From Candidatus Villigracilis adiacens (GTDB taxonomy: Bacteria > Chloroflexota > Anaerolineae > Anaerolineales > Villigracilaceae): a DNA stretch of 64,000 nt. The DNA is taken from the NCBI GenBank assembly GCA_016703605.1, contig JADJBU010000004.1, forward strand, positions 185,829 through 249,828, given 5' to 3'. The position numbers and the translations under genes were made by a program. Position 1 is the first letter of the stretch, and each line of letters starts with the position of its first letter. Below are positions 35,030-43,327 of the stretch, piece by piece. Under the pieces are notes generated by a model that made no database searches, had not been told where the DNA came from, and saw nothing but the letters and a program-made list of their open reading frames with translations.

Positions 35030-35959
35030 TTACTTCAATCCTTCGACGATCTGGGCGACGTTGTACTTCATCATCTCGATGTAGGTCGCGGCGGGGGCGC
35101 CATCGGTCAGGGTTTCGAGGTAGAGACCGTCCACCACTTTCACGCCTGTTTCATTGGCGATCTGTTCCGCAAGATCGGCGTTCTCCACTTCGCCCAGGAA
35201 GATGGCAGGCGCGCCGGACGTTTTGACCGCATCGATGGCGGATGCGACCTCCCGCGCCGAAGCGCCCGCCTCGGAACTGAAACTCGGCAGGATGGTATCC
35301 ACAACTGTGAAGCCGTATCGCCCAGCAAAATACCCAAACGTTTCGTGATTGGTCACAAGCAGGCGGCGTTCGGCGGGAATCGTCTCCACCTGCTCCCTGA
35401 TGAAGGCATCCAACTCCCGCAACTGGGCGATGTATGCCCCGGCATTGGCTTTATAGGTATCTGCGCCCTCGGGGTCGGCTTCGCTCAAACCGTCGCGGAT
35501 GTTTTCGACATAGGCGATGACGAGATTCGGGTCGAGCCACATGTGCGGATCGCCTGCCTCATGCGCATGATCTTCGTCTCCTTCGGCATGTTCGTCCATC
35601 GCATGAGGTGTCAGCCCCTCTGTCGCTTCGATGACCAGTCGTTCGCCGCCCGCATTTTCCAAGAGCAACTCGATGAAATGCTCGTATTCGATTCCATTTA
35701 GGATCAACACGTCGCTCTCCGCAATTTTGGAGACGTCCGCAGGCGCGGCTTGGTAGGCGTGCGGATCCGCGCCGATGGGGAGCAGAGACTCAACCGCCAG
35801 GCGGTCACCCGCCACGTTCTGGGCAATGTCCGCGAGGAAGGAGGTGGAGGCGAGAACGCTCACAGCGGAGTCTCCGCTTTGAGGGACAGACCCGCAACCG
35901 GCGAGGAAAAGAAGCGCAAGGATCAGCAATCCATTTCCTTTATTGAAAAAAGTTTTCAT
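35030..35959 (-). CDS. znuA: Zinc-binding lipoprotein ZnuA
   Basis: Substrate-binding subunit (cluster A-I) of the metal importer, anchored by a lipobox LAGC. Metal ligands expected at His67 (GADPHAYQ), His139 (DPHMWLDP), His205 (NHETFGYF) and an acidic residue late in the protein. An acidic His-rich loop (EHAEGDEDHAHE) between the first two favours zinc. 309 aa. TAGGAG before the ATG. It follows the Fur-family gene by 76 bp and belongs to that operon. Confidence 0.93.
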   Translation of the reverse strand: MKTFFNKGNGLLILALLFLAGCGSVPQSGDSAVSVLASTSFLADIAQNVAGDRLAVESLLPIGADPHAYQAAPADVSKIAESDVLILNGIEYEHFIELLLENAGGERLVIEATEGLTPHAMDEHAEGDEDHAHEAGDPHMWLDPNLVIAYVENIRDGLSEADPEGADTYKANAGAYIAQLRELDAFIREQVETIPAERRLLVTNHETFGYFAGRYGFTVVDTILPSFSSEAGASAREVASAIDAVKTSGAPAIFLGEVENADLAEQIANETGVKVVDGLYLETLTDGAPAATYIEMMKYNVAQIVEGLK

Positions 35960-36035
35960 TTAGAACTCCTAAATTTTATCCCTCAACAAGCGAGGGATTT
36001 GTTTTGCAGGTCGGGCTTGCGCCTGGCTTTTTAAC

Positions 36036-36458
36036 TTAAGAACGACAATTCATACACAGTCCGAACAATTGCAGCCAGTGTTCGTTGATCTGGTATCCGG
36101 TCTTGCGCGCAATCGAGCGGGTCAGCGCATCCAGGTCATCCCCTTCAAAGAATTCAACCTGACCGCATCCCTGGCAGAGTAAAAGATGTTGATGCCCCAC
36201 GCCCGCCGCAATGAACGCCTGACATCCCACCGGCTGATGCACGCGCTGAATGAGATGCAGTTCCTCCAGTTTTTCGAGCGTGCGATAGACCGTGACCAGA
36301 CCAAGGGCGCGATATATCTTCCGCGCCGCATCGTACACTTCCTGCGGAGTCAGGGCGTGGGTCGCGCCAAAGACGGTATGCACCACCGCCCGCCGCGCCG
36401 CGGTGATGCGATAGCCGTTATCGTGTAATTGTTCCAGCCACGTTTCTGATGCCGTCAT
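36036..36458 (-). CDS. zur: Fur-family regulator, probable Zur
   Basis: 140 aa metal-dependent repressor. Winged helix (ITAARRAVVHTVF... VTVYRTLEKLEEL) followed by a dimerisation domain with the structural zinc site CxxC twice (C95/C98, C135/C138) and a HQH metal motif (89-91). It is placed first in the znu operon, which suggests that it senses zinc. A 15-bp Fur-type palindrome overlaps its own start region, pointing to autoregulation. AAGGAA precedes the ATG. Confidence 0.88.
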   Translation of the reverse strand: MTASETWLEQLHDNGYRITAARRAVVHTVFGATHALTPQEVYDAARKIYRALGLVTVYRTLEKLEELHLIQRVHQPVGCQAFIAAGVGHQHLLLCQGCGQVEFFEGDDLDALTRSIARKTGYQINEHWLQLFGLCMNCRS

Positions 36459-36473
36459 TCAGGTTTTCCTTAC

Positions 36474-36520
36474 TGAAAATCATTTTCAAATAGTATAAAG
36501 GGAAATTTTGGGAGAGTCAA
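36474..36520 (-). promoter_or_regulatory. zur-znu promoter with Fur/Zur box
   Basis: Minus strand TTGACT (36515-36520), 16 bp, TATACT (36493-36498). Immediately after, TGAAAAT-C-ATTTTCA (36474-36488) is a perfect 7-1-7 palindrome like the Fur-family consensus TGATAATNATTATCA. It covers the likely start of transcription, so a bound repressor would block the operon. Confidence 0.75.
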
Positions 36521-36533
36521 GTTTAAAAAGAAA

Positions 36534-36566
36534 AGACCTGTCAGGTTTCGAAAACCTGGCAGGTCT
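36534..36566 (-). terminator. Terminator of the NicO-fusion gene
   Basis: 15-bp arms (36534-36548, 36552-36566), one mismatch, then a T-rich tail on the minus-strand transcript. It follows the stop of the gene at 36573. Confidence 0.8.
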
Positions 36567-36572
36567 CCAAAG

Positions 36573-39098
36573 CTACCACACCCACTTCGGGTTGAACCCG
36601 TCGATCCTCAAGTCTTTCACCTCGCCGCTTTCGGCATCGACCACCTGCAACTTCGATGAGAATGGAAAATTATCCAGCGCATACAACTCGAATAGAATAT
36701 AGTTCCCATCCGGCGACCAGTTCAAACTGCCGTGCAAGGCATCAACGTCGTTTGTCACCATGCGGGGATCGCTCCCGTCCGGGTTCATCAGCCAGACCTG
36801 GTCGCCGCGAGTCACGGACAGATCGCGCCGCACGACGGCGATCGTCTCCCCATCGGGCGACCAGACAGCGAACGTATTCTCGAAGCCTTTATCGAGGCTG
36901 ATGTTGACCAGCGTCTGCGACTCGACTCCATAGATGAACAACTCGGTCACAAACTGGTCGTGGCGGATGACTACATCGCGCAGCAGGATCGTCTTGCTGT
37001 TCGGCGACCACACTGCCGCCGCGCCCAAAACATTTTCGATCATGCGCGTCTCACCGCTCTCAAGGTGATACAAACGGATTCCCTCCGGCGTGGCGTAACT
37101 CAACCACTTTCCATCCGGCGACCAGCGCGGGTTGCCGCCGGGCAATTGCGAATCTTGAAACACCGGCTGGGCTTCGGCAGTCGCCACATCCACCCACCAC
37201 AGGGTCGGCAGTCCGCTCGTGTTACCATCCAGGCTCATGTGTTCATAAATGATCCGGCTTCCGTTCGGCGACCAGACCAGCCCCGAGCAAATCGCATCCC
37301 GGCAATCGGTCAACTTCCGGCCCGATAAATTTTCAAGGTCCAGAAGCCATATCTCATTCGACGTACTTTCGTTCTGCGTCACATATGCGGCTTGAGAAAA
37401 ATCCGGCGAGACGATGGTATCGTCCACGCTTTGATTCTCCCCCGAAATAAGTTGGGATGTATCGCTCGAAAAATCCGTGATGAATAACCCCTTGATGCGA
37501 TTCTCGTCTTCGCGCAGATACAAAATCCGCGCCTCGTTTACTGACGTTTGAACTGGTGCGGCGAACCCGGCATTTTCCTTCGCCCGGACCACCGCTCCCC
37601 ACGTCAGCGCCGCGCCGAGGATGACGACGACAATCGCCGATACAAGCGGCATGACCGGCGCGAATCTATCGAGGAAGCCCATGCGGTCGAAGAGACGGCG
37701 GCTGTTGACCATCAGCAAGCCGATGACGATCAAGACCACAGCGAGACCGAGGCTAAAGGACAGGATCAATGCCAGACCAAGCATGAGGCGGTTGATCGCA
37801 ATCGCAACCAAAAGAATGGCGATCGCATCCGGGCATGGGACGAGTCCGCCGCTGACGCCGAGGGCGATCAACGAACGCCAGGTGATGGCTTCGGGAACGT
37901 CATGCGAGTGCATCTTGCCGTCGCCGTGATGGTGCATTCCCGCGGGCATGGAATCCACTTTGACAGAGCCTGCCGGTTTGTGGACGTTCGCTTTTGGCGC
38001 AAGTGAAACCCGTTTTATATTGTTCTTGCCGCCGCCTTGAGCAGAGCGAGAACGCCAAAAGATGAATCGCTGCCAAAGCAGATACAACCCCAAGCCGAGG
38101 ATCAACGCGCCCGAAAGGATTTCGAGAAACGGAATGACCGTTGTCGGCAAAATGTATTGCGACGCGGCAAGCGTGAGAATGCCGAGCAAAAAGACAGAGC
38201 CGGTATGCGTCAGCGTGACGACCGTGCCGAGCACGATGGCGTGCCATGATGTTCCGCGCGACCCGACAAGATACGCCGCAACCACCGTCTTGCCGTGACC
38301 GGGAGTTAAAGCGTGCAAGGCTCCTAATGCGAGAGCGATAACCAAGGCGAAGGCATAGAATGCCAGTGAGCCTTCTTTACTGCGCACAAGGTCGAGCAGG
38401 ATTTCCTGCGGGGAACGTTCGGAGAGTTCCGGCACAACCTGCTCGGCGGTTTCGGTGACGACATCCTTCTCCTGCCCGAACGGAAGCGCGGGCGCGCCGC
38501 TGTCCCATGATGTAAGCAGGCGGCTTTGATCTTCGATGCCCGCCGGGTTGTGGATGAAATCAATGGTGAGGATGTGACTCTTTTGCGAAGGGAATAAAAA
38601 CGCTGTGCCGTCTTCGGCAGTCAGATAGAACCAGTTGATGGCTTTGGACGAATCCCAATCATTCTCGATGACGATGCGCTGGGTGTTGTTCGCGTTCTGA
38701 TTCAACCCGGCAGAGAGTTCGTACACGAGGAATTCCTCCCCCGCCTGAAAGGCTTGCAAGCTGGAAGGGATGTTGATCGAATCAACCGCCAGCGGCAGGG
38801 ATTTGCCATCCACCGTAACGGTCAACTGATCCAAGCGTGAGGCGCTCCAGTTCCGCCCCTCCTCCTCGCTGACGGAGCCATCCTGGTCCACATCCATCTC
38901 ATTCCAGATGAAGTTGACCAAGAGCAGCCCCGGCTTGACCTGCCACTCGACGCGCATGTCGGTCTGGGTAAGTTCTACGGTGATGGTGTGAGCGTACAAG
39001 TCCGCGGGGTGGGCGAGGGCGGGTTGAATAGGAAAGAAGGAAAGAAGAAAGAGAAGAAGCGCGAGAAGCGAAAGGCGATGGGAGATTATTTTTTGCAC
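36573..39098 (-). CDS. NicO-type metal transporter fused to beta-propeller
   Basis: 841 aa from GTG 39098, chosen because TATAAT lies 6 nt before it (leaderless) and a signal peptide follows (SLLALLLFLLSFFPIQPALA); an ATG at 39197 would start before the promoter. Parts in order: exported domain of about 200 residues with an EF-hand-like DVDQDGSVSEEE, a NicO (RcnA/NixA) transporter domain with about six helices (about 245-520) containing LGALHALTPGHGKTVVAAYL-type landmarks and a His-rich loop (MHHHGDGKMHSHD), and a TolB-like propeller with repeated WSPDG (about 540-841). Probably an efflux or uptake permease for Ni, Co or Zn with an outside propeller. Lies next to znu genes. Confidence 0.8.
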   Translation of the reverse strand: MQKIISHRLSLLALLLFLLSFFPIQPALAHPADLYAHTITVELTQTDMRVEWQVKPGLLLVNFIWNEMDVDQDGSVSEEEGRNWSASRLDQLTVTVDGKSLPLAVDSINIPSSLQAFQAGEEFLVYELSAGLNQNANNTQRIVIENDWDSSKAINWFYLTAEDGTAFLFPSQKSHILTIDFIHNPAGIEDQSRLLTSWDSGAPALPFGQEKDVVTETAEQVVPELSERSPQEILLDLVRSKEGSLAFYAFALVIALALGALHALTPGHGKTVVAAYLVGSRGTSWHAIVLGTVVTLTHTGSVFLLGILTLAASQYILPTTVIPFLEILSGALILGLGLYLLWQRFIFWRSRSAQGGGKNNIKRVSLAPKANVHKPAGSVKVDSMPAGMHHHGDGKMHSHDVPEAITWRSLIALGVSGGLVPCPDAIAILLVAIAINRLMLGLALILSFSLGLAVVLIVIGLLMVNSRRLFDRMGFLDRFAPVMPLVSAIVVVILGAALTWGAVVRAKENAGFAAPVQTSVNEARILYLREDENRIKGLFITDFSSDTSQLISGENQSVDDTIVSPDFSQAAYVTQNESTSNEIWLLDLENLSGRKLTDCRDAICSGLVWSPNGSRIIYEHMSLDGNTSGLPTLWWVDVATAEAQPVFQDSQLPGGNPRWSPDGKWLSYATPEGIRLYHLESGETRMIENVLGAAAVWSPNSKTILLRDVVIRHDQFVTELFIYGVESQTLVNISLDKGFENTFAVWSPDGETIAVVRRDLSVTRGDQVWLMNPDGSDPRMVTNDVDALHGSLNWSPDGNYILFELYALDNFPFSSKLQVVDAESGEVKDLRIDGFNPKWVW

Positions 39099-39104
39099 GC
39101 GGGG

Positions 39105-39110
39105 ATTATA
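39105..39110 (-). promoter_or_regulatory. -10 box TATAAT, 6 nt before GTG (leaderless)
   Basis: Minus strand TATAAT, six bases, GTG 39098. No ribosome site. Confidence 0.6.
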
Positions 39111-39163
39111 CCCATATCGAAGAAATGGCAGGAAAGTCTCGAATGACGTATCGGCGGTTGTTG

Positions 39164-39169
39164 TATAAT
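39164..39169 (+). promoter_or_regulatory. -10 box TATAAT, 6 nt before ATG (leaderless)
   Basis: TATAAT, six bases, ATG 39176. Divergent from the similar promoter 54 bp away on the other strand. Confidence 0.6.
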
Positions 39170-39175
39170 TCAAAT

Positions 39176-39481
39176 ATGCTTTCAGCAAGAGACGCACGTA
39201 TTGCCCGCAAGGTAAAGCGCCGGTTATCCGAAATCGCCCCGGTTAAGCGATTGGTGGTCTATGGTTCGCGCGCCCGCGGCAAGCCAGCAAGATACTCAGA
39301 CCTTGACCTTTACATCGAATTCGGCACGCTGGTTGACCCCGCCTTACGGAGGAGAATCCGCGAAATTGCATGGGAGGTCAGCCTGGCTTCAGGAGTGGTT
39401 GTCACCACCCTGGTTGCCAGCGATAGATTAAAGGGGCAGCCAATCTTAAAAGCGATCAAGGCAGAGGGGATTGCGGTTTAA
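39176..39481 (+). CDS. MNT-type nucleotidyltransferase (antitoxin-like)
   Basis: 101 aa minimal nucleotidyltransferase. GSRARGKPARYSDLDL holds the GSxARG and DxD metal motifs. I start at ATG 39176, 6 nt after TATAAT; the longer frame to 39125 overlaps promoter DNA. It is paired with a HEPN gene that begins at the last base of its stop (TAATG). In MntA/HepT systems the nucleotidyltransferase AMPylates and silences the HEPN RNase; the same is probable here. Confidence 0.85.
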   Translation: MLSARDARIARKVKRRLSEIAPVKRLVVYGSRARGKPARYSDLDLYIEFGTLVDPALRRRIREIAWEVSLASGVVVTTLVASDRLKGQPILKAIKAEGIAV

Positions 39482-39873
39482 TGGATGAATCCAGGCAATA
39501 TGCAATTCATGCCCGTTTGAAACAGGCAAAAGAAACCCTCGAAGAATCGGAGACTTTATTCGAGCAGGGATACTGGCGCGGCACAATCAACCGGGCTTAT
39601 TATGCAATGTTTTACGCCGTCCTCGCGCTGGCGGCGCTCAAGGCAGTAGTGGTTTCGAAACACACACATGCCATAGCCTTTCTCGATAAGGAATTTGTCA
39701 ACAAAGGAATTTTTCCGAAGGAAATCTCGCGCGCCATGCACGTCAACTTTGACGAGCGTCAAACCAATGATTATGGGGAAATATGGGAGGTTGATCATGA
39801 TGAAGCCAAAAACACTCTGAAAGAAGCAAAGTGGTTCGTCAAAACCCTGGAAGAACACATCAATAATCAATAG
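39481..39873 (+). CDS. HEPN-domain protein (toxin-like)
   Basis: 130 aa all-helical HEPN protein (pfam05168-like group). Landmarks: LKQAKETLEESETLFEQG and INRAYYAMFYAVLALA, the typical helix 2. No clean HEPN R-x4-6-H RNase motif stands out in the expected place, so it may be inactive or use variant residues. Translationally coupled with the MNT gene upstream by a TAATG overlap, forming a likely toxin-antitoxin pair between metal-related genes. Confidence 0.8.
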   Translation: MDESRQYAIHARLKQAKETLEESETLFEQGYWRGTINRAYYAMFYAVLALAALKAVVVSKHTHAIAFLDKEFVNKGIFPKEISRAMHVNFDERQTNDYGEIWEVDHDEAKNTLKEAKWFVKTLEEHINNQ

Positions 39874-39987
39874 CGCCCGGGTGAATGATGGAAGTCCGCG
39901 CTGAAGGAACACAAATGCCCATCAGTGGGCATCAACAGTCTGGATTCCTTCGATAAACCCAGGATAAAACTTTCGACCCCGTTTTCC

Positions 39988-41349
39988 TCACGGCAGCCAT
40001 TGCGGCAGGATTCCCTCCGCCAGCACGGTTGCCTGGTTCGTGCCTTCGCGCCACAGACCGATCTCCGGCTTGAATTGCCCGCGCATTTTGAATTGCTGGA
40101 AGAGCAAGGCGCCCCCCCACGGATCCCATTGCGGGGAGTTGTAGGTGTAATCGGGGTCTTGTGCGACGACAATGCCCTCGAGCAAAGATGGGTCGAGTAC
40201 CCACAATACGCGCGAAGGGCTGTCCACTTCCATGCGCAAGCCGAGCACAAGACGTTCTTCCAGCGCAGACCAGGCAAGGGAGTAATAGGCATTGTCGTAA
40301 ACATCCACCGAGCCGAACAAGGGGATCGTCTCGCCAGTTGATAAGTCGGCGAGCATGACGAGCGTGCGTCCGCCGTTATCGGTCTGTTCGAAGGTCGTGT
40401 AAAGCAGGCGGGTCGAATCAGGCGACCATGCCACAGGTCCGCCCGTGGTGGATGGGAAGAGGACCAACTCTCCGCTTGTAAAATCTATCATGTGGATGAA
40501 ATCCGCCAACCCGTCGAAGGAGGCGAGGCGGTTTCCATCCGGCGACCAGGAGGGGTTGTATCCCAGAATGCTTTGGTCTTCGTAGACGGGTCCATCTGCG
40601 CCGCTCTCGATATCCACGACCCAGATGCGCGGCGAACCGAATGGCAGGTCGGGCGTGGGTCCCGCCGCCTCGCGCGAATAGGCGATGCGCGTATCACCGG
40701 GGGCAATGACCGGCGTGGTGCAGCGATCAAGACCGCAATCCAACAAAAGAGATTCGTCGCCGCCCTCGCGGCTTACCCGCCACAGGTCGATCCCGCCGTT
40801 TTGGTTGACGGATGTAAAGACGATGAAATCCCCTCCCTGGGCGACATCGAACGAGACGACTTTTATTTCTTCGGAAGTGAGACGCTTCGCCCCGCGCCCG
40901 GTCCTGTCCGCTGACCAGATGCCGCTCTGCCCCCCGGCTGTGACCATATATGCGACGCGCGGTTCACGAATGCGAAACTCCCAACTTTGCGGCTTTTTTA
41001 CTTCGCGCCCTTTGATATTCGTCTCACCGGCAATGACCTTTACGGTATAGGTAATTTCAGGGTCGAACGGCTGGAGCGGAACGAATCTGACGCTGGTGTC
41101 ATCCACCGTTTGCAAGTAGCCCTCATGGATCGGGTCGAGCGCGATCAACTCGGAAGCCATCTCGGCAGAGACGACCTCGGAGAATTTGAAGGTGATCGCG
41201 TGATACGGACCGACCAAGCCATCCTCGGGTAAATCCACGCGGACACTGACGCCCGCGCTTTCACCGACCCAGATGACGAAACCGGCAATGGCGGCAAGAA
41301 AGAGAATCAAGCCGATGGCAAGCGAGTCGATGGTCAGGCGGGGTTTCAT
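39988..41349 (-). CDS. TolB-like beta-propeller protein with Ig-like domain
   Basis: 453 aa with an N-terminal membrane anchor (about 10-29), a Big_5/Ig-like domain (FKFSEVVSAEMASELIALDP..., about 35-130), and a WD40/TolB-like propeller with WSPDGNRLASF and WSPDSTRLLYT. Predicted to stand on the outer surface. The start overlaps the stop of the TIGR03943 gene upstream by 4 bp (ATGA). Its propeller resembles that fused to the NicO transporter at 36573-39098, so both may act with metal permeases (inference). Confidence 0.85.
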   Translation of the reverse strand: MKPRLTIDSLAIGLILFLAAIAGFVIWVGESAGVSVRVDLPEDGLVGPYHAITFKFSEVVSAEMASELIALDPIHEGYLQTVDDTSVRFVPLQPFDPEITYTVKVIAGETNIKGREVKKPQSWEFRIREPRVAYMVTAGGQSGIWSADRTGRGAKRLTSEEIKVVSFDVAQGGDFIVFTSVNQNGGIDLWRVSREGGDESLLLDCGLDRCTTPVIAPGDTRIAYSREAAGPTPDLPFGSPRIWVVDIESGADGPVYEDQSILGYNPSWSPDGNRLASFDGLADFIHMIDFTSGELVLFPSTTGGPVAWSPDSTRLLYTTFEQTDNGGRTLVMLADLSTGETIPLFGSVDVYDNAYYSLAWSALEERLVLGLRMEVDSPSRVLWVLDPSLLEGIVVAQDPDYTYNSPQWDPWGGALLFQQFKMRGQFKPEIGLWREGTNQATVLAEGILPQWLP

Positions 41350-42095
41350 GGGAAGAGATAGGGCTGGGCGGGAACATCCGCAGGCTCAACCGACTCTGCC
41401 ACGATCATCGGTGTGCGCGTGTCGTTGAGATCAATGGATTGAATCTTCCCTTTGACGACCACCCAGGCATCCTGTTCGAGCGAATTCGATTTTTCCCACC
41501 TTACAGGCATGGCAATGGCGAACCCGTCCGCCGCGCAACAGGAGACGACGAAGCGGCTGACGAAGAATTGATCCGCTTCGAGCTCGTCGCCGAAGTAGAC
41601 GAATCCCACCACCGATGCCTCCTGCCCGATGAATTCGGTGATGTCGTCCTGATAGTTGAACAATTTCAACCATTGCAGGATGTTGCGCTCCTGCGACTCG
41701 GTCTCGAAGATCTGCGCGGACGAATCTGAGCTGACGAGCGGGGCGCTGGTGTTGAATCCCTTCGTGGTAAATGCGGCTGAATCCAATGGACGGGCGGGGA
41801 TGAGCAACCCGATGGCGAGGGGAATGATCATGATCCACAAAGCCGCCGAAGATGGGGCGTGGTCATGCTCGTGGTGATGTTCGGGATGTTCCAGCTCGTG
41901 CTGGCGGGAGCGGCGGTTTTCAGAAAAGATGGTCTGCGCCATGACCGCCAGAAAGACGATGGCGATGATCGTCAGCGGCACAAAGCGCGAGTTGATGTAC
42001 CAGGTCAATTGTCCGTTGACGGCTTTGGAAATGAAAAAGACGCATAAGCCGAGCAGGATCAGACCTTGATAGGAACGGAACATTCGTTGGGGCAT
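41346..42095 (-). CDS. TIGR03943 family protein (YcgQ-like)
   Basis: About 250 aa: two membrane helices at the N-terminus (about 5-25 and 35-55), a His/Glu-rich segment (ELEHPEHHHEHDHA), a third helix, then a soluble TIGR03943/DUF1980 domain. The family pairs with a UPF0718 permease (YcgR), as it does here, and its function is unknown; the His-rich loop suggests metal binding. ATG 42095 has GGAGAG 5 nt upstream; a longer frame to 42143 is unsupported. Confidence 0.85.
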   Translation of the reverse strand: MPQRMFRSYQGLILLGLCVFFISKAVNGQLTWYINSRFVPLTIIAIVFLAVMAQTIFSENRRSRQHELEHPEHHHEHDHAPSSAALWIMIIPLAIGLLIPARPLDSAAFTTKGFNTSAPLVSSDSSAQIFETESQERNILQWLKLFNYQDDITEFIGQEASVVGFVYFGDELEADQFFVSRFVVSCCAADGFAIAMPVRWEKSNSLEQDAWVVVKGKIQSIDLNDTRTPMIVAESVEPADVPAQPYLFP

Positions 42096-42200
42096 TGTCT
42101 CTCCAGCATGTAACTCTGATCGACACAAGGTACGACGAAGCATCTCTACGACTAGCCCAGAGACCCTTCGTGGCGCTTAAGGCGCCACTCAGGGTGACGA

Positions 42201-43211
42201 TCATTTGACAAAATAATTAAACACCAATCCCGCGATCAAACTGATCATGAACGGGATCAAAATGATATACGCCACGGCGCGGCGTTTGAAAACCTGCAAA
42301 TACATGATCGTGCTTTTAATATCCACCATGGGACCGAAAACGAGGAACGACAGCACCGAGCCGAAGCTGAACGCGCCGGTAAAGCCGAGGGCGACGAACG
42401 AATCCACCGTCGAACAGATGGAAAGCAGAACGGCAAGCAGGAGCATGACCAGGACCGAGAGAACCGGTCCGCTTCCAATGGATAACAGCGTGGACTGGGC
42501 GATAAAGGTCTGCAATCCCGCCGCCAGTAACGAGCCAATGATCAGATAGCGTCCCATATCGAAGAACTCGTCCACGGTGATGAGCAAAGCCTTGCGGATT
42601 TTCCCGCCGATGGAGTCCCCCGCCCCGGCATGGACATGGTCGTGATCGCCGCCTGATAAAACGGGAAGTAAAACCTCATCCGGCTCGCCCTGGACGGAGA
42701 AGACGAGTCCCACCACCACGGCAATGATCAGGCTGACGACGAATCTCCATAAAAGCATCTGCCCCCACCCAAACGCGGATGCGGTGCTGAGGATCACGAT
42801 GGGATTCAAAACAGGCGCGGCAAGCAGGAAGGAAATGCCCGCCGAAAGCGGTAGTCCCTTTTTGAAAAGCCGGCGCGTGAGCGGCACGACCCCGCACTCG
42901 CAAACGGGAAAGATCATGCCCATGAACGCGCCGCTGATCGCCGCCGCGGCTGGACGATGCGACACCCAACGGCTCATCCCGTCGCGGTCAATGAAAACTT
43001 CGACCAGGCCCGAAGCAAAAGTCCCCAGCAAAAGATATGGCACAGCCTCGACGAAGATACCAAGGAAGACCGTGGCGAAGACGTTGAGTTTGTCCCATAG
43101 CCAGGTGGCAGACCCGGCAGGCATCATGCTCGAAGCCACAGCAACGAGGATGGCGAGCAGTATTAGCAAAATTGTATTTCGCGGGAGGCGGTTGCTTGCA
43201 GTCGTTTGCAC
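42201..43211 (-). CDS. UPF0718/DUF318 permease (YcgR-like)
   Basis: 336 aa with about eight membrane helices. Landmark motifs FPVCECGVVPLTRRL and LLAAPVLNPIVILST; Cys in PVCECG is conserved in ArsP-like permeases that export trivalent arsenicals, so substrate could be a soft metal(loid). A His/Asp loop (GGDHDHVHAGAGD) sits between helices. GTG 43211 lies 6 nt after TATAAT; the first 43 codons of the longer frame from 43340 fall in hairpin repeats and are not used. Confidence 0.85.
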   Translation of the reverse strand: MQTTASNRLPRNTILLILLAILVAVASSMMPAGSATWLWDKLNVFATVFLGIFVEAVPYLLLGTFASGLVEVFIDRDGMSRWVSHRPAAAAISGAFMGMIFPVCECGVVPLTRRLFKKGLPLSAGISFLLAAPVLNPIVILSTASAFGWGQMLLWRFVVSLIIAVVVGLVFSVQGEPDEVLLPVLSGGDHDHVHAGAGDSIGGKIRKALLITVDEFFDMGRYLIIGSLLAAGLQTFIAQSTLLSIGSGPVLSVLVMLLLAVLLSICSTVDSFVALGFTGAFSFGSVLSFLVFGPMVDIKSTIMYLQVFKRRAVAYIILIPFMISLIAGLVFNYFVK

Positions 43212-43217
43212 ACAAAG

Positions 43218-43223
43218 ATTATA
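43218..43223 (-). promoter_or_regulatory. -10 box TATAAT, 6 nt before GTG (leaderless)
   Basis: Minus strand TATAAT, CTTTGT, GTG 43211. It drives the permease-TIGR03943-propeller unit. Confidence 0.6.
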
Positions 43224-43280
43224 ACTCTGGGCTGGTCGGTCTCGAATTCTTTCAAGAACTTCTCGTTTGGTTTTCCGGAG

Positions 43281-43327
43281 TCCAACGACTCCCGTCGTTG
43301 GACGATCAAAAGTCTCCCGACTTTTGA
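43281..43327. repeat. Pair of TCCC-loop hairpins at the GH3 3' end
   Basis: Arms 43281-43289/43294-43302 and 43306-43314/43319-43327, both with loop TCCC. The second provides the last seven codons and stop of the GH3 gene. Confidence 0.8.

Noticed and set aside
39099..39197. ATG at 39197 as start of the NicO fusion
   Set aside because: It lies upstream of the -10 box and overlaps the divergent gene; GTG 39098 gives a signal peptide.
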